Part shown: positions 12,289-16,255 of the stretch, one piece after another
Numbering within the stretch: position 1 is the first letter of the stretch
Layout: each line of letters starts with the position of its first letter
Assembly (NCBI GenBank): GCA_035272265.1
Contig: DATEQV010000452.1
Span: forward strand, 1-16,255
Source of the DNA: Acidisphaera sp035272265
GTDB taxonomy: Bacteria > Pseudomonadota > Alphaproteobacteria > Acetobacterales > Acetobacteraceae
Direction: 5' to 3'
DNA length: 16,255 bases
Translations under genes and position numbers: made by a program
The notes under the pieces: model-generated
Seen by the model: only the letters and a program-made list of their open reading frames with translations
The model's database searches: none
Told to the model about the DNA's origin: nothing

Positions 12289-13155
12289 ATGCCCAAAGAC
12301 GACCAATTCTCGCCACCCCCCGACCTGGCCGCATTGCGGGCCGAAGTGGATGCCGTGGACGACGCCATCCACGACGCGCTGCGCCGGCGGGCCGACGTGG
12401 TGGCGCGCATCGCGGCTTCGGGTGCCAAGAGCGGCGTGGCCCTGCGGCCGGGGCGGGAGGCGGCGATCCTGCGCCGCCTGATCGCGCGGCACGACGGCCC
12501 GCTGCCGGCGCAGGCCCTGGTGCGGGTGTGGCGCGAGCTGCTGGCGGCGACGACGGCCATGCAGGGCCCGGTGCTGATCGCGGTCTGCGATCCCGACCCT
12601 GCGGGTGCGGTGACGCACCTCGCCCGCGAGCATTTCGGCGCGCTGACCCCGATCCGGGTGCATCGCAGCCCGGCGCAGGCGATGACCGAGGTGCGGCACG
12701 GTTCGGCGACGGTCGCCGTCCTGAAGCTGCCGGCGGAGGACGAGAGCGCGCAGGAGGCCTGGTGGCCGGCGCTGCGCCAGACCGACGAGAAGCGTGTCCA
12801 CGTGGTCGCCCGGCTGCCGTTCTGGGCGCCGCGGCCCGACGGCGCGCCACCGGCGGCGGCGCTGGTGATCAGCGCCTCGGCGCCCGATCCGAGCGGGCGC
12901 GACCGCACCCTGATCGCGATCGAGCTGGACGGCGAGGCGAGCCGGGCGCGGCTGGTGGGTGCGCTGACCGCCGCCGGGCTGGAGGTCGCGGACGTGCTGC
13001 TGCGGCGTTCGCCGGGCGGCGGCGTCGCGCAGGCGCTGGTCGAGGTGGACGGGTTCGTGACCGATGAGGACGCGCGGCTCGGCCAGCTTGCGCCGCCACT
13101 GCGCAGCCCGGTCGTGATCGGCGCCTACGCCCTTCCCGAAGGAGCCGCCGCATGA
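12289..13155 (+). CDS. Chorismate mutase (AroQ type) with a degenerate prephenate dehydratase-like C-terminal part
   Basis: The product is 288 residues from the ATG at 12289 (MPKDDQFSPPPDLAALRAEV). ATG 12256 is an in-frame alternative and neither has a good ribosome site. Residues 12 to about 90 are an AroQ chorismate mutase helix bundle: LRAEVDAVDD (R18), RRRADVVARIA, K47, and R56-E57 in RPGREAAILRRL, in the spacing of the E. coli residues R11, R28, K39 and R51-E52. It converts chorismate to prephenate. Residues 93-288 (GPVLIAVCDPDP..., HFGALTPIRVHR, GSATVAVLKLP, then an ACT-like end) resemble an eroded prephenate dehydratase. I see no T-R-F active-site motif, so dehydratase activity is doubtful. 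It overlaps the aminotransferase by 4 bases and starts a three-gene aromatic operon. Confidence 0.82.
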   Translation: MPKDDQFSPPPDLAALRAEVDAVDDAIHDALRRRADVVARIAASGAKSGVALRPGREAAILRRLIARHDGPLPAQALVRVWRELLAATTAMQGPVLIAVCDPDPAGAVTHLAREHFGALTPIRVHRSPAQAMTEVRHGSATVAVLKLPAEDESAQEAWWPALRQTDEKRVHVVARLPFWAPRPDGAPPAAALVISASAPDPSGRDRTLIAIELDGEASRARLVGALTAAGLEVADVLLRRSPGGGVAQALVEVDGFVTDEDARLGQLAPPLRSPVVIGAYALPEGAAA

Positions 13156-14249
13156 TCCCGCGCGCCCGCGACGCCGTGATGCGGATCTCGCCGTATGTCG
13201 GAGGCGAAAGCCATCTGGAGGGCGTCAACCGCGTCATCAAGCTCAGCTCGAACGAGGGCGCGTTCGGCACGCCGCCCGGCGCGCAGGAGGCGTTCCGGCG
13301 CGCGGCGGGGGACCTGTACCGCTATCCGGACGGTCATGCGACGGGGCTGCGGGCGGCGATCGGTGGCCGGTTCGGCCTCGATCCCGCGCGGATCGTTTGC
13401 GGCGCAGGGTCGGACGATCTGATCTACCAGCTATGTCTGGCGTACGGCGGGGCGGGCACCGAGCTGGTGATGACCGAGCACGGGTTCAGCATCTACGCCA
13501 TCGCCGGCCAGTACGCCGGCTGCCGCGTGATCAAGACGCGCGAGCGCGAGCTGACCGCGGACGTGGACGCGATGCTCGCGGCGGTGTCGGCGGCGACCCG
13601 CCTGGTGTTCCTGGCCAACCCGAACAACCCGACCGGCACGATGCTGCCGCGGCGCGAGATCGAGCGGCTGCGCGAGGGCCTGCCTGAGGACGTGCTGCTG
13701 GTGCTGGACGCGGCCTATGCCGAATACGTGACGCGAGAGGACTACGAGGCGGGCACCGCACTGGTGACTGCCGGCGACAACACCGTGATGACGCGCACGT
13801 TCAGCAAGATCTACGGCCTGGGCGGCATGCGGGTCGGCTGGTGCTACGCGCCGCCGGGCGTAGTGGACGTGCTCAACCGGGTGCGCGCGCCGTTCAACGT
13901 CAGCCTGCCCGCGCAGGAGGCTGCGATCGCGGCGTTGCGCGAGCCCGGCTGGGTGGAGCACGGCCGCGCGCACAACACCGTGCAGCGGGCGCGGCTCACG
14001 GCGGCGCTTCGCGGCCTCGGCCTGCGCGTGGGCGACAGCGAGGGCAACTTCGTGCTCGCCGATTTCGGCATGGTCGAGCGGGCGCAGGCGGCGGACGAGT
14101 ATCTGCGCCAGCGTGGCCTGATCGTCCGCCGGGTGGCCGGCTACGGCCTGCCGCACTGCCTGCGCATCACCATCGGCACCGAGGAGGAAGTCACGCTCGT
14201 CATCGAGGCGCTGGCGGCGTTTGTCGGCGAAGGCGGCGCACGTGGCTGA
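13152..14249 (+). CDS. hisC: HisC-type aminotransferase (histidinol-phosphate / aromatic)
   Basis: This is a PLP-dependent fold-type I aminotransferase of 365 residues. Seen are IKLSSNEGAFG (29-39), YRYPDG (57-61), the PLP-phosphate loop GAGSDDLI (85-92), FLANPNNPTGTMLP (153-166), DAAYAEY (186-192; D186 and Y189 contact PLP), TFSKIYGLGGMRVGW with Schiff-base Lys219 and Arg227, and a C-terminal CLRITIGT carrying the substrate-carboxylate Arg. The family makes histidinol phosphate or transaminates phenylpyruvate, hydroxyphenylpyruvate or prephenate. Sitting between chorismate mutase and prephenate dehydrogenase, with no other his gene in view, its main job is probably aromatic amino-acid formation, possibly alongside histidine synthesis. 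Its start overlaps the upstream stop (ATGA), and the next gene's GTG overlaps its end by 8 bases. Confidence 0.92.
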   Translation: MIPRARDAVMRISPYVGGESHLEGVNRVIKLSSNEGAFGTPPGAQEAFRRAAGDLYRYPDGHATGLRAAIGGRFGLDPARIVCGAGSDDLIYQLCLAYGGAGTELVMTEHGFSIYAIAGQYAGCRVIKTRERELTADVDAMLAAVSAATRLVFLANPNNPTGTMLPRREIERLREGLPEDVLLVLDAAYAEYVTREDYEAGTALVTAGDNTVMTRTFSKIYGLGGMRVGWCYAPPGVVDVLNRVRAPFNVSLPAQEAAIAALREPGWVEHGRAHNTVQRARLTAALRGLGLRVGDSEGNFVLADFGMVERAQAADEYLRQRGLIVRRVAGYGLPHCLRITIGTEEEVTLVIEALAAFVGEGGARG

Positions 14250-15129
14250 ACCGCTGTTCCGGCGCCTGGCGCTGATCGGCGTCGGGCTGATCGGCAGCTC
14301 CGTCGCCCGCGTAGCCCGCAAGCGGGGCGACATCGCGGCCGAGATCGTGGCCAACGCGCATACCGACCGCAGCCTCGTTCGCGTTGCCGAACTCGGCATC
14401 GCCGACCGTACCGAGATCGACCCGGCGCGCGCGGTGGAGGGTGCCGACTGCGTGATGCTGTGCGCGCCGGTGGGCGCGTTCGCGGACCTCGCCGAGCGCA
14501 TCGCGCCGCATCTGGCGCCGGGCGCGATCCTGACCGATGTCGGTTCGACCAAGCAGTCGGTGATCCGCGACGTTGGGCCGTTCGTGCCGGCCGGCGTGCA
14601 TTTTGTGCCGGCGCACCCGCTGGCGGGCACCGAGTATTCCGGCCCCGATTCCGGGTTCGCCACACTGTTTGAAGGGCGCTGGGCGCTGATCACGCCGATC
14701 CCCGGCACCGAGCCGGTCGCGATCGAGAAGGTCGCCGAGCTGTGGCGGCGCTGCGGCTCGATGGTCGAGGAGATGGAGCCGGGGCACCACGACCGCGTGC
14801 TGGCGGTGGTGAGCCATCTGCCGCACCTGATCGCCTTCACCATCTGCGGCACCGCCGACGACCTGGCCGACGAGACGCGCAACGAGGTGCTGCAGTTCGC
14901 CGCCTCGGGCTTTCGCGACTTCACCCGCATCGCCGCGTCCGATCCGGTGATGTGGCGCGACGTGTTCCTCAACAACCGCGAGGCGCTGCTGGAGATGCTC
15001 GCGCGCTTCATGGAGGACGCGCAGGCGATGGCGCGCGCCGTGCGCTGGGGCGACGCGTCGTATATCGAGGACAAGGTCGAGCGCGGCCGGAAGATCCGCC
15101 GCAGCCTGATCGAGCTGAAGCAGGCGTAG
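14242..15129 (+). CDS. tyrC: Prephenate/arogenate (cyclohexadienyl) dehydrogenase
   Basis: The product is 295 residues from the GTG at 14242 (MAEPLFRRLALIGVGLIGSS), preceded by GAAGGCGG. A TTG at 14221 is a less likely start. It is NAD(P)-dependent and decarboxylates prephenate to 4-hydroxyphenylpyruvate, or arogenate to tyrosine. Motifs are the Rossmann GVGLIGSS (13-20), VMLCAPVGAF, TDVGSTKQSV (98-107), the catalytic-His segment AHPLAGTEYSG (124-134, His125), and VVSHLPHLIAF (189-199). The length is that of the monofunctional TyrA/TyrC class, with no mutase domain and no obvious ACT domain. The mutase is supplied by the first gene of the operon. Whether prephenate or arogenate is preferred cannot be read from the sequence. 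Confidence 0.93.
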   Translation: MAEPLFRRLALIGVGLIGSSVARVARKRGDIAAEIVANAHTDRSLVRVAELGIADRTEIDPARAVEGADCVMLCAPVGAFADLAERIAPHLAPGAILTDVGSTKQSVIRDVGPFVPAGVHFVPAHPLAGTEYSGPDSGFATLFEGRWALITPIPGTEPVAIEKVAELWRRCGSMVEEMEPGHHDRVLAVVSHLPHLIAFTICGTADDLADETRNEVLQFAASGFRDFTRIAASDPVMWRDVFLNNREALLEMLARFMEDAQAMARAVRWGDASYIEDKVERGRKIRRSLIELKQA

Positions 15130-15169
15130 CGCGATATCCGCGCCGGCTGCGGTGCGGTAGTCTGGGCTG

Positions 15170-16051
15170 ATGCTGCCGCCCGAGACGATCCGCCTGCCGT
15201 TCGAGGACGGTCCGTTCCGCATGGCGATGGCGCTGACCGCCGCGCCGCCGGACGACATGATCGAGCTGGACGCGCTCTATTCGGCGGAGATCGCCGAGCG
15301 CGCCCGGCTGCTCGAGGAGCGCCATGACGAGGTGTTCGCCGCACTCCCGGGCGGCGAGGCGGCCTCGGCCGAGGTGCTGGCCCGGCTGGGCGAACTGCTG
15401 CCTCGGCGCTACCCCGACGTGTTCGAGGCCGGCGACGGGGCGATCGTCAATCGGCTGACCGGCGAGCGCTGGCGCCTGCGCGACCCGACGCTGCATCCGC
15501 TGGAGGTCGCCGGACGGCTGGTGCAGGAGGACCTGTGCCTGCTCGCGGAGGGACCGGTGCTGGACGCCGCGGTGCTGTGCTTCCCGAGCCGCTGGCGGCT
15601 GGCCGAGAAGATCGGCCGCCGCCTGCCCGACGTGCACGAGGGCGTGCCGCTGTACGGCGAGCGCCTCGCGCGTCCGGTGGACCGGTTCTTCGCGCATCTG
15701 CAACCGGGGCGGCTGGCGACGCGGCTGAACTGGTCGGTGATCGATGACTCGGCGCTGTTCCAGCCCGGCGGCAAGTATCGCACGGCGCCGAACGAAACCG
15801 TCACGACGGACAATGCGGGCGCGACGCTGTTCCTGCGCGTCGAGCGCCAGACGCTCAGCCGTGTGCTGGACCACGTGCTGTTCACCATTCGCGTGCACGT
15901 GACGCCGTTGGACCGGGCGATCGCGACGCGAGACGATGCCGCGCGTCTTGCCGGTGCGGTCCGCGCGCTGCCGGACGAGATGGCGCGCTACAAGAGCCTG
16001 CCGACGATCCGCGAGCCGTTGCTCGCGTGGCTCGACGCAAGGAGCGGGTGA
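15170..16051 (+). CDS. DUF3445 protein, haem-dependent oxidative N-demethylase-like
   Basis: The product is 293 residues from the ATG at 15170, 40 bases after the dehydrogenase stop, with a weak ribosome site (GGGCTG). It matches DUF3445: a short N-terminal LPFEDGPFRMAMAL, LYSAEIAERARLLEERHDEV, a central LVQEDLCLL, CFPSRWRLAEKIGRRLPDVH, LNWSVIDDSALFQP, LFLRVERQTLSRV and VLFTIRVHVTPL. One studied branch of this family is the haem-dependent oxidative N-demethylases, cytosolic enzymes with a PAS-like haem fold that demethylate secondary amines such as dimethylamine. Which substrate this member uses is unknown. No electron-transfer reductase or THF-binding partner is beside it. It may be read through from the aromatic operon. 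Its stop overlaps a GTG of the next frame. Confidence 0.82.
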   Translation: MLPPETIRLPFEDGPFRMAMALTAAPPDDMIELDALYSAEIAERARLLEERHDEVFAALPGGEAASAEVLARLGELLPRRYPDVFEAGDGAIVNRLTGERWRLRDPTLHPLEVAGRLVQEDLCLLAEGPVLDAAVLCFPSRWRLAEKIGRRLPDVHEGVPLYGERLARPVDRFFAHLQPGRLATRLNWSVIDDSALFQPGGKYRTAPNETVTTDNAGATLFLRVERQTLSRVLDHVLFTIRVHVTPLDRAIATRDDAARLAGAVRALPDEMARYKSLPTIREPLLAWLDARSG

Positions 16052-16255
16052 GTGCCGCGTCTCGCTTCGTCTGGAACCGCGAGAAAGCGCGCAGAATCCT
16101 CGCAAAACACCGCGCCGCGTTCGAGGATCGAACCTTGCCTATCCGCTTGTCACATACAACCACTAAATCTGGTGGCCCGGCACGAACAACGAGATACTTC
16201 CGGGAGTATTTAGACGGCGCTTACGCTCTATTGACCCGTCGCGATACCGCATTAT
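16048..16255 (+). CDS. BrnT-like toxin fragment, open to window edge
   Basis: A frame starting GTG at 16048 (GTGA overlap with the DUF3445 stop, GGAG just upstream) gives MSAASRFVWNREKARRILAK then HRAAFED. This matches the BrnT N-terminus, F-x-W-D-x-x-K-A...N-L-x-K-H-x-x-x-F-E-D. BrnT is the ribonuclease toxin of the BrnT/BrnA type II system. After FED (about 16128) the family pattern ceases, codon use becomes less GC-rich, and the frame stays open to the edge without a BrnT-like continuation. It is probably truncated by inserted DNA. No BrnA is visible. The start is recognisable but short, so this is tentative. Confidence 0.4.
   Translation, partial: MSAASRFVWNREKARRILAKHRAAFEDRTLPIRLSHTTTKSGGPARTTRYFREYLDGAYALLTRRDTAL

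Noticed and set aside
13431..15344. Minus-strand ORF of 637 codons opposite the aminotransferase and dehydrogenase
   Set aside because: Low-complexity Arg/Ala/Ser-rich translation antisense to two well-recognised enzymes.
1..16255. CRISPR arrays, rRNA, complete tRNAs, replication origins
   Set aside because: No regularly spaced repeats, conserved rRNA blocks, cloverleaf sequences or origin-like iterons were seen on either strand.

Overview
The window looks like a chromosomal segment of a high-GC alphaproteobacterium, most likely Acetobacteraceae or another Rhodospirillales. This rests on the GC-rich core genes, the metX-metW pair, the chorismate mutase / hisC-type aminotransferase / prephenate dehydrogenase operon, and the DUF3445 and TSUP genes. 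It is an inference from gene content; there is no rRNA or tRNA to anchor it.

Layout. (1) 1-140 is the end of an IS66-type insertion sequence with the start of its transposase running off the left edge. (2) 141 to about 2230 is a decayed accessory stretch: a small DUF1488-like gene, two unrecognised ORFs, and the N-terminal stub of a phage-type tyrosine recombinase antisense to the 3' end of one ORF. (3) 2312-5196 holds an NADPH:FMN reductase, two paralogous exported PRC-barrel-like proteins, and a divergent HxlR regulator followed closely by a TauE/SafE-type permease. A dyad in the divergent gap is a good operator candidate. (4) 5225-10147, all on the minus strand, is a surface-polysaccharide island: a remnant of an unknown gene with an in-frame amber codon, a TylF-like O-methyltransferase, a frameshifted GT2 glycosyltransferase, and a 935-residue protein joining a pyruvyltransferase-like domain to a GT8 domain. 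The junctions among the three main genes are 4-base ATGA overlaps. Its base composition looks less GC-rich than the flanking core. (5) 10148-10369 is a scar containing a 38-base near-copy of an internal piece of metW. (6) 10370-12165 is metX-metW (methionine), minus strand. (7) 12289-15129 is the divergent chorismate mutase / aminotransferase / prephenate dehydrogenase operon (Phe/Tyr), followed by a DUF3445 haem N-demethylase-like gene. (8) At the right edge a BrnT-like reading frame departs from the family pattern where the composition becomes less GC-rich, next to an IS66-like end motif.

How the genes relate. metX acylates homoserine and MetW is its usual partner. The divergent operon takes chorismate to prephenate and then towards tyrosine, with the aminotransferase probably acting on the aromatic keto acid. 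The polysaccharide island would add sugars, O-methyl groups and perhaps pyruvyl groups to an envelope glycan, but at least one glycosyltransferase in it is broken as written. The most notable points are the pyruvyltransferase-GT8 fusion, the frameshift in a CG-dinucleotide run, and the remnants on both sides of the island.
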